Shown: positions 1-7,991 of the stretch, in pieces | How positions within the stretch are numbered: the first letter of the stretch is position 1 | Layout of the letters: each line of letters begins with the position of its first letter | Assembly: GCF_032268605.1 (NCBI RefSeq) | Contig: NZ_CP130318.1 | Coordinates: 3,258,001-3,322,000, forward strand | DNA from: Paenibacillus aurantius | GTDB taxonomy: Bacteria > Bacillota > Bacilli > Paenibacillales > NBRC-103111 | Direction: 5' to 3' | DNA: 64,000 nucleotides | The notes under the pieces: model-generated | Database searches by the model: none | The model's input: the letters and a program-made list of their open reading frames with translations, nothing else | What the model was told of the DNA's origin: nothing | Made by a program: the position numbers and the translations under genes

Positions 1-1
1 G

Positions 2-1231
2 GTCTACGCGGGCACGACGGTTTACGGAGGGCTCGGAACCGACGGACCTACGGAAACAAGCGGCAAGCTGATCATTTTTGACCCCGCCACCAAGACGAAG
101 ATTTATGAGAGCGCGCCGGTAACCGGACGCAAAGGAGTCACGGGACTCTCGGTTGGACCGGACGGTCTAATCTGGGGGGTAGCCGAGGATACGATCTTTA
201 AATTCGACCCCTCCACGCGACAATATGTATACAAGGCCGCCAAGCTTCGCCGGTATAAAGCGGACGGCACCACTTGGACGTACGCCTTCCTGCACCCGGG
301 AACAGACGGCAACATGTACGGAACGTCCCGCGGTCAATTCTTTATGATGAAGCCGGAAACGAATGAATTCATTCTTCTCAATTCCAGTTTCGGCAACTAT
401 TTGAACCGGGACCCCTTCGGCAATTTCTACTTTTCCGACAACAGCTCGGTCCTGTGGAAATATACGCCTCCCGGTGTGAAATCGGACTTTCAGGCTCCCG
501 TGACCAATGCCCTTCTGGACCCACCTGCTCCTAACGGAAAGAACGGCTGGTATACGGCTCCGGTCACCGTCAGCCTGCAGGCCACGGATAACCGTTCCGG
601 CGTCACGGAAACGGTGTACAGCCTGGATTCCGGCAGCACCTGGGCAGCCTACACCGCTCCTATCCTGCTGGAACGCAATGGCTTGAATACCGTGCAGTAC
701 AAATCAATGGATAAGGACGGGAATGTCGAGTCCACTCAAAGCATTACCATGTCCATTGACACGGCTGCTCCGGTCATCGAGATTAAAGAGCCGATAGGGA
801 AAAGCTACAGCACGTCAGAAGAGCTGGTCGTAAGCATCGCCCTCTCCGATAGCGATTCGGGGATAGACCAAGCCGCGACCCTTGTCCAACTGGACGGTCA
901 AACCGTGTCACCGGATGCCCGGCTTCCTCTCTACACCCTGCCGCTCGGCCAGCATACGCTGTCGGTCACAGCGGTCGATCAAGCGGGCAACAGCCTGACC
1001 AAGGAAGTCTCGTTCACAACGGAATCGAACGTCGATTCCCTTCGTAGTCTAGTGGCTGCCTTCACGGCCAAAGGCTGGATCGATAACGCAGGAATCAGCA
1101 ACAGCCTGACCAGCAAACTGGACCAGGCCGACCCGGCATCCTTCCTGAATGAAATTTCGGCCCAAGCCGGAAAACACATTCAAGAGGAGGCCGCCGGCTA
1201 CCTGATGCGAGATGCTCAGGCTTTGAAGTAG
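2..1231 (+). CDS. Secreted beta-propeller/Ig-like protein with C-terminal FIMAH domain (5' end missing)
   Basis: The reading frame is open from base 2, so the gene enters from the left and only its last 409 codons are visible. The first ~160 visible residues have repeated motifs such as GPDGLIWG, DPSTRQY and GTDGNMYG, typical of propeller (Kelch/PQQ-like) blades. An Ig-like segment of the OmpL47 kind follows (NGWYTAPVTVSLQATD, then YSLDSGSTW), then a second Ig-like stretch (DTAAPVIEIKEP). The last ~65 residues (SLVAAFTAKGWIDNAG onward) look like a FIMAH domain, found at the C-termini of secreted Bacillota proteins. No catalytic domain is visible in this part. It is probably extracellular and may bind a glycan, but function is not assignable without the N-terminus. 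It converges on the FAD oxidoreductase gene, separated by a strong hairpin. Confidence 0.8.
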   Translation, partial: VYAGTTVYGGLGTDGPTETSGKLIIFDPATKTKIYESAPVTGRKGVTGLSVGPDGLIWGVAEDTIFKFDPSTRQYVYKAAKLRRYKADGTTWTYAFLHPGTDGNMYGTSRGQFFMMKPETNEFILLNSSFGNYLNRDPFGNFYFSDNSSVLWKYTPPGVKSDFQAPVTNALLDPPAPNGKNGWYTAPVTVSLQATDNRSGVTETVYSLDSGSTWAAYTAPILLERNGLNTVQYKSMDKDGNVESTQSITMSIDTAAPVIEIKEPIGKSYSTSEELVVSIALSDSDSGIDQAATLVQLDGQTVSPDARLPLYTLPLGQHTLSVTAVDQAGNSLTKEVSFTTESNVDSLRSLVAAFTAKGWIDNAGISNSLTSKLDQADPASFLNEISAQAGKHIQEEAAGYLMRDAQALK

Positions 1232-1260
1232 GGTCAACTTGTGCAATAAACACAAAAGAA

Positions 1261-1287
1261 GCACCCTCGCTTATCAAGCGAGGGTGC
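1261..1287. terminator. Bidirectional intrinsic terminator
   Basis: Perfect 12-bp inverted repeat (GCACCCTCGCTT / AAGCGAGGGTGC) with a 3-base loop, between the convergent stops at 1231 (+) and 1340 (-). On the minus strand the stem is followed by a T-rich run (TTCTTTTGTG). On the plus strand the T run (CTCTTTGTG) is weaker. Confidence 0.85.
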
Positions 1288-1339
1288 CTCTTTGTGATAG
1301 GAACTTTAGGGTTGTATGGCTCAATGAGCTCTACTTCCC

Positions 1340-2740
1340 TCAACATTCTTCCTCAAATTCAATCACAGAACCTGCTAGAGCGGCCGTTTGCCGCCTCTCC
1401 CCTACACCGAGCCAGGCTCCCTGGCGGGTCAACCGCTCCTGCAGCCCTTTGATCTCAATTTCCCGGAATCCTTGACCGCCGCTTGCTGCCATGGCTGCCG
1501 CCGTTCCAGCCGCTTGCCCCATGGCAAAGCAATTGGGCATCACCCGCAGCGACCCTTGAACGGGCCGGTCGGAAGAAACGGCACGTCCCGCCACAATCAG
1601 ATTGGCTTTGCCGACCGGCAGCATGCAGCGGTAGGGTACTCCGTGAGACTCTCCCTTGGGCAAATGCTTGATCGCCATGGCGCTGCCCGCATGGGCCAGG
1701 TGGATATCGATGAAATAGGAATTGCGGGCAATATCGTCTTCAAACGTGCGCATGGTTAAAAAATCCTCGACAACCAAAGTATAATCTCCTACAATCCGCC
1801 TTGTTTCGCGAATTCCGACTTGGTCGCCGGTATGAACGAGATGGGCGTTCTCAAAGCCGGGAACATAACGGTGCAGAAAGGCCATCTGGCGGGCAATCAG
1901 CTGCCGGCCTTCTACGGCAGCTCGTGTAAGATCCTCCGCCTTGGTCCCGTCAACCCCGAAAATATGGCCAAAATTGAAGCCGGCCACGTAAGGAGTCACC
2001 CAGGCAATCCCGGAGATTCTCTTCCTCCCTGCCGGCAGATCGCCTCGTTCCTGGGCCTCGACCACCGTTTTCTCCAGCTGCAGGCTTTGTCCGGTTTCTT
2101 CCAGGAAGGCCTGAAACTTGGCCCTGTCGGCCCCGGCTACCAAATAACACATGGTTCCGGGCTGCAGTTCTCCCTCCACTCCCCCCTTATGGAAGGGCAC
2201 TCCGGACAAGGCGGCCAAATCGGCGTCTCCCGTGGCATCGATATACAGCTTCGCTTGGATGACGGAACGGCCTGACTTGTTGTTGACCACCACGCCAGTA
2301 ATCGTTTCTCCCTCTACCAGCACCTGTTCAACGGCCGTATGAAAGAGCAGTGTGGTGCCGCTCTCTGCCACGACTTCATCGTAAACACGCTTCAACACTT
2401 CCGCGTCAATGGGGACCCAGTCGATCTTGTCTTCGTTCAACTCCCGATAGTCGCCGCCGGCTTCTTGTTTCATCCGGTCCAGCAGCTCAAGTCCAATCCC
2501 CCGGATCACCGCCTTCTCCCCGTCGGTATAAGGGCAGAAGGCCGGCACCAGGGCGGCCGTTGCCATTCCGCCCAAGTAGCCGCGTTGTTCGACGAGAAGC
2601 GTCCTCGCCCCGTTACGGGAAGAGGCCAGGGCGGCGGCAATTCCGGCAGGCCCTCCGCCCACCACTACGACATCCGGGGTATAGGAGACGGGCAGCTCTT
2701 GAGAGGGAATGGTAACGGTTCGCTTAGCTTCTATCGTCAT
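1340..2740 (-). CDS. FAD-dependent oxidoreductase (FAD_oxidored family)
   Basis: 466 aa. A Rossmann dinucleotide-binding motif VVVGGGPAGIAAA sits near residues 25-37, followed by the acidic end of strand 2 (LLVEQRGYLGG). The central GVVVNNKSGR...YIDATGDADLA motif and the C-terminal AGRAVSSD...RVMPNCFAMGQAAGTAAA block are typical of the FAD_oxidored (PF12831) family. That family is common beside sugar transporters in Paenibacillus, but its substrates are mostly unknown. There is no signal peptide, so it is cytoplasmic. It is the last gene of an ABC importer operon: its ribosome site (AGGAGGAG) includes the TAG stop of the binding-protein gene, only 12 bp upstream, so the two should be co-translated. 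A role in oxidising or rearranging an imported sugar derivative is inference. Confidence 0.85.
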   Translation of the reverse strand: MTIEAKRTVTIPSQELPVSYTPDVVVVGGGPAGIAAALASSRNGARTLLVEQRGYLGGMATAALVPAFCPYTDGEKAVIRGIGLELLDRMKQEAGGDYRELNEDKIDWVPIDAEVLKRVYDEVVAESGTTLLFHTAVEQVLVEGETITGVVVNNKSGRSVIQAKLYIDATGDADLAALSGVPFHKGGVEGELQPGTMCYLVAGADRAKFQAFLEETGQSLQLEKTVVEAQERGDLPAGRKRISGIAWVTPYVAGFNFGHIFGVDGTKAEDLTRAAVEGRQLIARQMAFLHRYVPGFENAHLVHTGDQVGIRETRRIVGDYTLVVEDFLTMRTFEDDIARNSYFIDIHLAHAGSAMAIKHLPKGESHGVPYRCMLPVGKANLIVAGRAVSSDRPVQGSLRVMPNCFAMGQAAGTAAAMAASGGQGFREIEIKGLQERLTRQGAWLGVGERRQTAALAGSVIEFEEEC

Positions 2741-2752
2741 TTGGCTCTCCTC

Positions 2753-4282
2753 CTACTTTTTCGTTTTTCCATACCAGTCATTGACTTCCTTCACGCTTGC
2801 TTCGCCGCCCGCCGCCTTGTATTTCTGAACGAAAGCGTCATAATTGGCGAAGCCATCTACTCCCATCACGTACTTGATCGTTTGCTCGTTCATCATGGCC
2901 GTAAGCGATCCGTTGTTACGGGAGAACTCGGGAAGGAAGGGACTCTTGCCAAGCGGGTCGGACAAGCGTACTTCGGCCGGCAGCTTGTTGTTCAAGTAAT
3001 CCCATGCCTCAAACAAGCGCATATCTTTTCTTACCCGGGCCTGCCAATAGGTCGGATAATTTTTCTCGTCCGCCCCCATCAGGAAATTGTTAGCCTGGTT
3101 TCTTTCATCCGCGAAGATCGGCAGAATAGGGGTATAAGCTCCGTCTTTGAAGGTGTGATGCTTCCCTTCTTCCCCAATGGCCATGAGCTTGAACGTATCC
3201 TTATCCAGCTTGGCGTTCATCCATTTGATGGCTTCCTCGGGATGCTTGGAAGACTTCGGGATATAGGTGATACGGTCCCATCCCGATGCCATCCCCAGTC
3301 CCGATTTTCCTCCTGGTCCCTTCAAGGCAGGCAGATAGGTCCATTTGGCATCCGGCTGGTTCTTCTTTAGAGCATCGGTGAGCGACGGCACATCCGACCA
3401 GCTCATCGGAATCACGCCGGCTTTCCCGCTGGAGAATTTTTCTTTGACATTGGCATCCTTGTTGATCGCAAATTCCTTATCCAGCAGGCCGTCTTTATAA
3501 AGTCCGTTCATATAGGTGACATAGTCTTTATAAGCCGGATCCAGAACGCGTGGTGCCAGCTTGCCATCCAGCGCATTCCAGTTATTGGCCAGTCCGAACG
3601 CCCCTGCTAGGTTCTCCACAAACGGAGCATCGGATTTAATGGCGAGCGGAACATTCTTGTCCCCGTTCCCGCCTGGGTCCTTCTCCTTGAAGGCTTTCAG
3701 CACGGCCGCAAGCTCATCAGTGGTGGTCGGTACTTTCAAGCCCAGCTTATCCAGCCAGTCCTGGCGGATCATGAGGCTGGCGGCAGCCGATTCCGTCGCG
3801 CTGGTCGGAATGCCGTACAGCTTCCCGTCGATTTTGGCCGATTCCAATGTCTCCGGTGACAGAGAGGCTTTAATATTCGGACCGTACTTATCTAATAGAG
3901 GTCCGAGATCGAGAAGCGCGCCCCGTTTGGCATAATCGGAATACAGCGCCTTCATGTCCACGCTGCCCAAGGTGGTAATGGCATCGTAGGCTTCCCCTGA
4001 AGAAAGGATGAGGTTCAGCTTGTCTTCCGGCTTGTCTTGGGGAAGCATGTCATACTGCACCTTGTACCCGGTTTTCTCTTCCAGCATCTTGGCAACCGGA
4101 TAAGTGTTGTAATCGTCCTTCATCCAGATTTGCAAGGATTTTAACGTTGGCTTGGCCTGGCTGGCTTCTCCCGCACCGGAACGGAGATCCGCTTCATTGG
4201 CTTTGTTTCCACATCCCGCTGCAGCGACGGCCATTAATCCCGCCAAAGCAACAGTGGTCCATTTTTTAGTCGTAGGCTTCAT
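2753..4282 (-). CDS. Carbohydrate ABC transporter substrate-binding lipoprotein
   Basis: 509 aa. It has a lipoprotein signal (KK, hydrophobic stretch, lipobox VAAAGC with Cys24) and then the LplA/YtcQ-like family-1 binding fold (IWMKDDYNTYPVAKMLEEKTGYKVQYDMLP; GKLYGIPTSATESAAASLMIRQDWLDKLGL; ASGWDRITYIPKSSKHPEEAIKWMN, quoted here only as landmarks). It would be anchored outside the membrane and deliver an oligosaccharide to the two permeases encoded just upstream. The ribosome site is GAGGAGG, 7 bases before ATG. Substrate is unknown; neighbouring glycosidases suggest a plant cell-wall oligosaccharide. No ATPase gene is present, as is usual for this family, which shares an MsmX-type ATPase. 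Confidence 0.92.
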   Translation of the reverse strand: MKPTTKKWTTVALAGLMAVAAAGCGNKANEADLRSGAGEASQAKPTLKSLQIWMKDDYNTYPVAKMLEEKTGYKVQYDMLPQDKPEDKLNLILSSGEAYDAITTLGSVDMKALYSDYAKRGALLDLGPLLDKYGPNIKASLSPETLESAKIDGKLYGIPTSATESAAASLMIRQDWLDKLGLKVPTTTDELAAVLKAFKEKDPGGNGDKNVPLAIKSDAPFVENLAGAFGLANNWNALDGKLAPRVLDPAYKDYVTYMNGLYKDGLLDKEFAINKDANVKEKFSSGKAGVIPMSWSDVPSLTDALKKNQPDAKWTYLPALKGPGGKSGLGMASGWDRITYIPKSSKHPEEAIKWMNAKLDKDTFKLMAIGEEGKHHTFKDGAYTPILPIFADERNQANNFLMGADEKNYPTYWQARVRKDMRLFEAWDYLNNKLPAEVRLSDPLGKSPFLPEFSRNNGSLTAMMNEQTIKYVMGVDGFANYDAFVQKYKAAGGEASVKEVNDWYGKTKK

Positions 4283-4353
4283 AGAATTTCCTCCTCAAGT
4301 ATATGAGTTCAATGATTTGGTGTCCCAAGAAACGATGATCAGAAATCGCCCTC

Positions 4354-5232
4354 TCATCCTTTAACCGAGCCGATTAACACTCCTTTAATAAAATATTTTT
4401 GCAGGAAGGGATAAACCAACAGGATCGGAATAGTCGATGCGATCACGGTGGCCGCTTGAACCCCTTCGGAGGACACGTTCATGAGGTCGTCGGCGCTTCG
4501 GTCCAATCCGGCGGTGACGGAGTTAGCATCCATCACGATGTCGCGAAGGTACAACTGCAGCGGTTTCAAGGAGGGGCTGTTGATATACAGCATCGGGCTG
4601 AAGAAATCGTTCCAGTATGAAACGGCATAAAACAAGCCGATGGTGGCAAGAACCGGTCCGCTCAGCGGAAGAATGATGCGGAAGAGAATGGTCCAATCTT
4701 TGGCACCATCCATCTTGGCTGATTCTTCCAGGCTTTCGGGAAGGCTCTCATAATAGCTCTTGATCACGAGCATGTTGAACACACTGATTAAGGCTGGAAG
4801 AATGAGCGACCCGAGAGTATTCAGCAATCCCAATTTTCTGACCAGCAAGTAATTTGGAATGATCCCGCCGCTGAACATCATGGTAAAAACGAACAGAATA
4901 AGAATGACACTAATACCGGGAAGCTTCCGCTTGGAAAGCGGATAAGCAGTGACGGCCGTGATTAGCAGGGAAAGCAAAGTCCCGACAATCGTTACCCCAA
5001 CGGATATGAGAAACGACCGGATAAACTGAGGTGAGGTGGCCACAAACTTCATCGTATCCAGCTGGAAGCCGATGGGAAACAAGCCAACCTTACCGGAAAG
5101 GACGGCCCACTCCGCACTTACCGCTTTGGCCAGGACATTGGCAAAGGGCAGCAAAGTGGAAAGAGCCATGAGAATCAAAACCAGGTAGATGACGGCATCC
5201 AGCGAGTAATCGGCATACGTTCTTTTGTTCAT
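4354..5232 (-). CDS. Sugar ABC transporter permease, YtcP/LplC type
   Basis: 292 aa with about six hydrophobic helices. The cytoplasmic EAA loop is visible as ESLEESAKMDGAKDW followed by ILPLSGP, the contact site for the ATPase. The C-terminus FLQKYFIKGVLIGSVKG is the family signature of CUT1 inner-membrane components of the YtcP kind. It starts 9 bp after the stop of the partner permease (AGGAGGG ribosome site) and is followed by the binding-lipoprotein gene. Together they form one importer for an oligosaccharide. Confidence 0.93.
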   Translation of the reverse strand: MNKRTYADYSLDAVIYLVLILMALSTLLPFANVLAKAVSAEWAVLSGKVGLFPIGFQLDTMKFVATSPQFIRSFLISVGVTIVGTLLSLLITAVTAYPLSKRKLPGISVILILFVFTMMFSGGIIPNYLLVRKLGLLNTLGSLILPALISVFNMLVIKSYYESLPESLEESAKMDGAKDWTILFRIILPLSGPVLATIGLFYAVSYWNDFFSPMLYINSPSLKPLQLYLRDIVMDANSVTAGLDRSADDLMNVSSEGVQAATVIASTIPILLVYPFLQKYFIKGVLIGSVKG

Positions 5233-5241
5233 GCGGCCCTC

Positions 5242-6207
5242 CTACCAGATACTCCGGTTTAATAGTTTTTTGCTTAGCCAGTTGCCGGAAACGATCAGCA
5301 GGAAGCCGACAACCGAGTTAAACAGGCCGACGGCCGTACTGAAGCTGTAATCCAGCTTGCCGAGACCGACGCGGTACACATAGGTTCCGATGACATCTCC
5401 GGTTTCGTAGACGACCGGGTTGTACAAGGTCAGAACCTGCTCCGTTCCAGCCTCCAGAAGGTGGCCGATCCGCAGGAGAAACATGAGGACAATCGTGGGG
5501 GCGATCCCCGGAAGGGTAATATGAATCATTTGCTTGATCCGCCCGGCTCCATCCAGTGCGGCCGCTTCATACTGATCCTGCTCAATCCCCGCAATCGCCG
5601 CGATAAAAATGATGGCGTTCCATCCGACTTCCTTCCATCCCGCCGTGAGGACCAGCACGCTCCGGAAATAATTGTTATCGATCAGAAAAGAAATCGGCTT
5701 GCCCCCAAGGGCCACAATCATTTCATTGATCAATCCGCCGCTCGGAGAGAGAATGTTGACGAACAGCCCGGCTATAATGACCCAGGACAAGAAATGCGGC
5801 AGGTACACGATCGTCTGGACAAGGCGCTTGAACCACATTTTGGCCACTTCGTTCAGGAAGAGCGCGAGCAGAATGGGAATGGGAAAGAGAATAACAATTT
5901 TGTAGAAGCTGATCAGCAAAGTGTTACGGAATACTCTGCCAAATTCATCGGATACCATCAGCTTCTGAAATTGCTCCAAGCCTACCCACGGACTGCCGCT
6001 GATGCCGTCGAAAATATTAAATTCCTGAAATGCAATCAGAATGCCGTACATCGGCGTGTACTTGAAAAGGATAAGGAAGATCATCCCGGGAACCAGCATC
6101 GAGTACAGGCCGAGGTTCCCTTTGATTAATCGCAGGCGGCTGTTGCTCTTGACCCTTTGGTCTGTTTTCGGATCCGGTCTTTTCAGTTCGGCAGCGGTAA
6201 TGCTCAC
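5242..6207 (-). CDS. Sugar ABC transporter permease, LplB type
   Basis: 321 aa from the chosen start. The frame is open to a TTG at 6222, but GGAGGTG lies 6-7 bases before GTG at 6207 (VSITAAELKRPD), so that GTG is the better start; the longer reading would place its own ribosome site inside the coding region. Typical LplB features are LGLYSMLVPGMIFLILFKYTPMYGI near the N-terminus, an EAA loop EQDQYEAAALDGAGR...TLPGI and a C-terminal NWLSKKLLNRSIW. It is the first gene of the importer operon, lying 180 bp downstream of a response-regulator gene that plausibly controls it. Confidence 0.9.
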   Translation of the reverse strand: MSITAAELKRPDPKTDQRVKSNSRLRLIKGNLGLYSMLVPGMIFLILFKYTPMYGILIAFQEFNIFDGISGSPWVGLEQFQKLMVSDEFGRVFRNTLLISFYKIVILFPIPILLALFLNEVAKMWFKRLVQTIVYLPHFLSWVIIAGLFVNILSPSGGLINEMIVALGGKPISFLIDNNYFRSVLVLTAGWKEVGWNAIIFIAAIAGIEQDQYEAAALDGAGRIKQMIHITLPGIAPTIVLMFLLRIGHLLEAGTEQVLTLYNPVVYETGDVIGTYVYRVGLGKLDYSFSTAVGLFNSVVGFLLIVSGNWLSKKLLNRSIW

Positions 6208-6323
6208 TCTAAGCACCTCCAATCGATAGGATTTGGTCTATCTTCATCCTACCTTGCCCTTGCTCTTATTCCTATATAACGGCGATGACATCTCCTGTTC
6301 GACTCATGACCTGATGGACAAAG

Positions 6324-6355
6324 GACAAGCCCGCGTCCTTCGGACCGGGCTTGTC
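6324..6355 (-). terminator. Hairpin after the response-regulator gene
   Basis: GACAAGCCCG pairs with CGGGCTTGTC, extended by GTCC/GGAC around a TTC loop with one bulged C. It lies 32 bp past the response-regulator stop on the minus strand and is followed by CTTTGTCC, a short T run. It probably ends or attenuates the regulator transcript before the ABC operon. Confidence 0.6.
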
Positions 6356-6386
6356 GGATATTCCTTCCTCTTCTGCGCCTTGCCGG

Positions 6387-7991
6387 CTATCCTTGTTTAA
6401 TTTCGCTGGGAAGAACCCCCCAATACCTTTGAAACAGTTTGGAGAAATAGCCGACATTCGTATAGCCGACCTTTTGGGCCGCATCCTGAACTTTGGATCC
6501 GTCCTGAAGATGCTGCTTGGCCCGAATCATCTTGCGCTTGACCACATAATCCGAGAAGGTTTCCCCCACTTCATGCTTGAAAAGCCGGCTGAGGTAGGAA
6601 GAGTTGATAAAGAATCGCCCGGCTATCGCATGCAGGCTGATATCCTGATCGATCTCCTTCTCCACCGTATCCAGAATGCTCTGAATGAGCTTGGCTCCGC
6701 CCCCCTTAGCCTGTGATTTCTCCAAAGCGAATTTGGCGAGCGACCGGGCGATACGCACCAGACACCCGATGACTTGCTCGCGCGTTTGTAGGCTTTGCAG
6801 ACTGCCGAAGTAAATAAAATCCTCGCCGGCCGCTTCTTGAATCGCCCAATTGTTCGATTTGGCTATCTGAAAAAAGAGATGGAACAGATGAAGGACGCAG
6901 ACTTGGGCCTCTTCTACCGTACCGGCTTGGTCCAGGCTTAGCTCCGCTAGCTGCAGGATCGCCGCCTCGGCCTTAGCCAGGTTGCCCGTCTCAATGCCAA
7001 TTTCCAGCTCGCGTTCAGCTGATGAAGGAAGGGTCACCTTATCGGGGACATCCTGCTCTTCCGAGTAGGGAATGGCAATATCGCGTCCATACATGACCCT
7101 TTTCTGAAGCGAATCCTTCGCTTGGCCATAGAGAAGTGGAACAGCGTCTCCTCCTATCCCCGTTCCGCTGATTCCGGCGCTCGCGGTCAGCTTAAGGATT
7201 TCCTTCACCGTGGTGAGGACTTTGGCAACCGAGTAGCCGATTCTCAGCTTGAACTCTCCCTCCCCCTCTTCGGTGCTCTGAAACAAAACGACGCACCGGC
7301 CCTGCTCATCTTGGAAAACTCCGCCGTTATGATCATAAATGATTTCTCCCGCGATGCTTTTCAGAGAAAATTGCAGCAGGCCGCTGTCCTTTTCCTGGAA
7401 GCGGTGTTCTTCTTCCGGCAGAGGATCCATATCGAACAGAACAACCGTATAGCATGACGTGTTGTCCAGTGCGATTTGCAGGTCCCTGCTCTTTAGATCA
7501 AGCTCCCACTGCGCATAAGCTCCCCTTATCCAGTTCAAAAAGAAATGTTCTCTCAGACGAGGAAGATGATTCTTCCATTGAAGAGCAAGAGCCTCATGAT
7601 TGTGGCGCTGCTCCCTCTCCGCCCTTACCTTCTCCGCCGTTTCCACTACCGCGTCACGGATCTCCTCATTGCTGGCGGGCTTAAGCAAGTATTTCTGAAC
7701 TCCGTATTCCATGGCGGATCGGGCATAGTCAAAATCGTCATAACCACTCAAAATAATAACCCGGATCGTCGGATTATGCCGGGCAATTCTCCCCGCTAGG
7801 GTAATTCCGTCCATTCCGGGCATACTCACGTCCGTCAAGACGATATCCGGCTTGGTCCTTTCCATGAGGCGAAGCGCTTCCTCTCCGTTCTCCGCCACCC
7901 CGACAATATCAATGCCATGCATCTCCCATGGAATCATTGTCGCCACCCGGGTTCTAATGCCCGGTTCATCCTCCACTACTAACACATTCAC
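6387..7991 (-). CDS. Two-component response regulator with AraC output domain (YesN type)
   Basis: 534 aa, GTG start. The N-terminal receiver has the acidic pair E7/D8, phosphoacceptor D54 (VLTDVSMPG) and the KP motif (YLLKPAS). A ~270-residue middle region of the YesN type follows, and the last ~100 residues are an AraC double helix-turn-helix (ISLHAIAGRFFINSSYLSRLFKHE ... VGYTNVGYFSKLFQRYWG, split here). The start overlaps the kinase stop by 4 bases (GTGA), so the pair is translationally coupled. By family it binds DNA upstream of a carbohydrate transport operon. The adjacent importer starting at 6207 is the obvious target, and the downstream mannanase system is another possibility (inference). 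Confidence 0.93.
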   Translation of the reverse strand: MNVLVVEDEPGIRTRVATMIPWEMHGIDIVGVAENGEEALRLMERTKPDIVLTDVSMPGMDGITLAGRIARHNPTIRVIILSGYDDFDYARSAMEYGVQKYLLKPASNEEIRDAVVETAEKVRAEREQRHNHEALALQWKNHLPRLREHFFLNWIRGAYAQWELDLKSRDLQIALDNTSCYTVVLFDMDPLPEEEHRFQEKDSGLLQFSLKSIAGEIIYDHNGGVFQDEQGRCVVLFQSTEEGEGEFKLRIGYSVAKVLTTVKEILKLTASAGISGTGIGGDAVPLLYGQAKDSLQKRVMYGRDIAIPYSEEQDVPDKVTLPSSAERELEIGIETGNLAKAEAAILQLAELSLDQAGTVEEAQVCVLHLFHLFFQIAKSNNWAIQEAAGEDFIYFGSLQSLQTREQVIGCLVRIARSLAKFALEKSQAKGGGAKLIQSILDTVEKEIDQDISLHAIAGRFFINSSYLSRLFKHEVGETFSDYVVKRKMIRAKQHLQDGSKVQDAAQKVGYTNVGYFSKLFQRYWGVLPSEIKQG

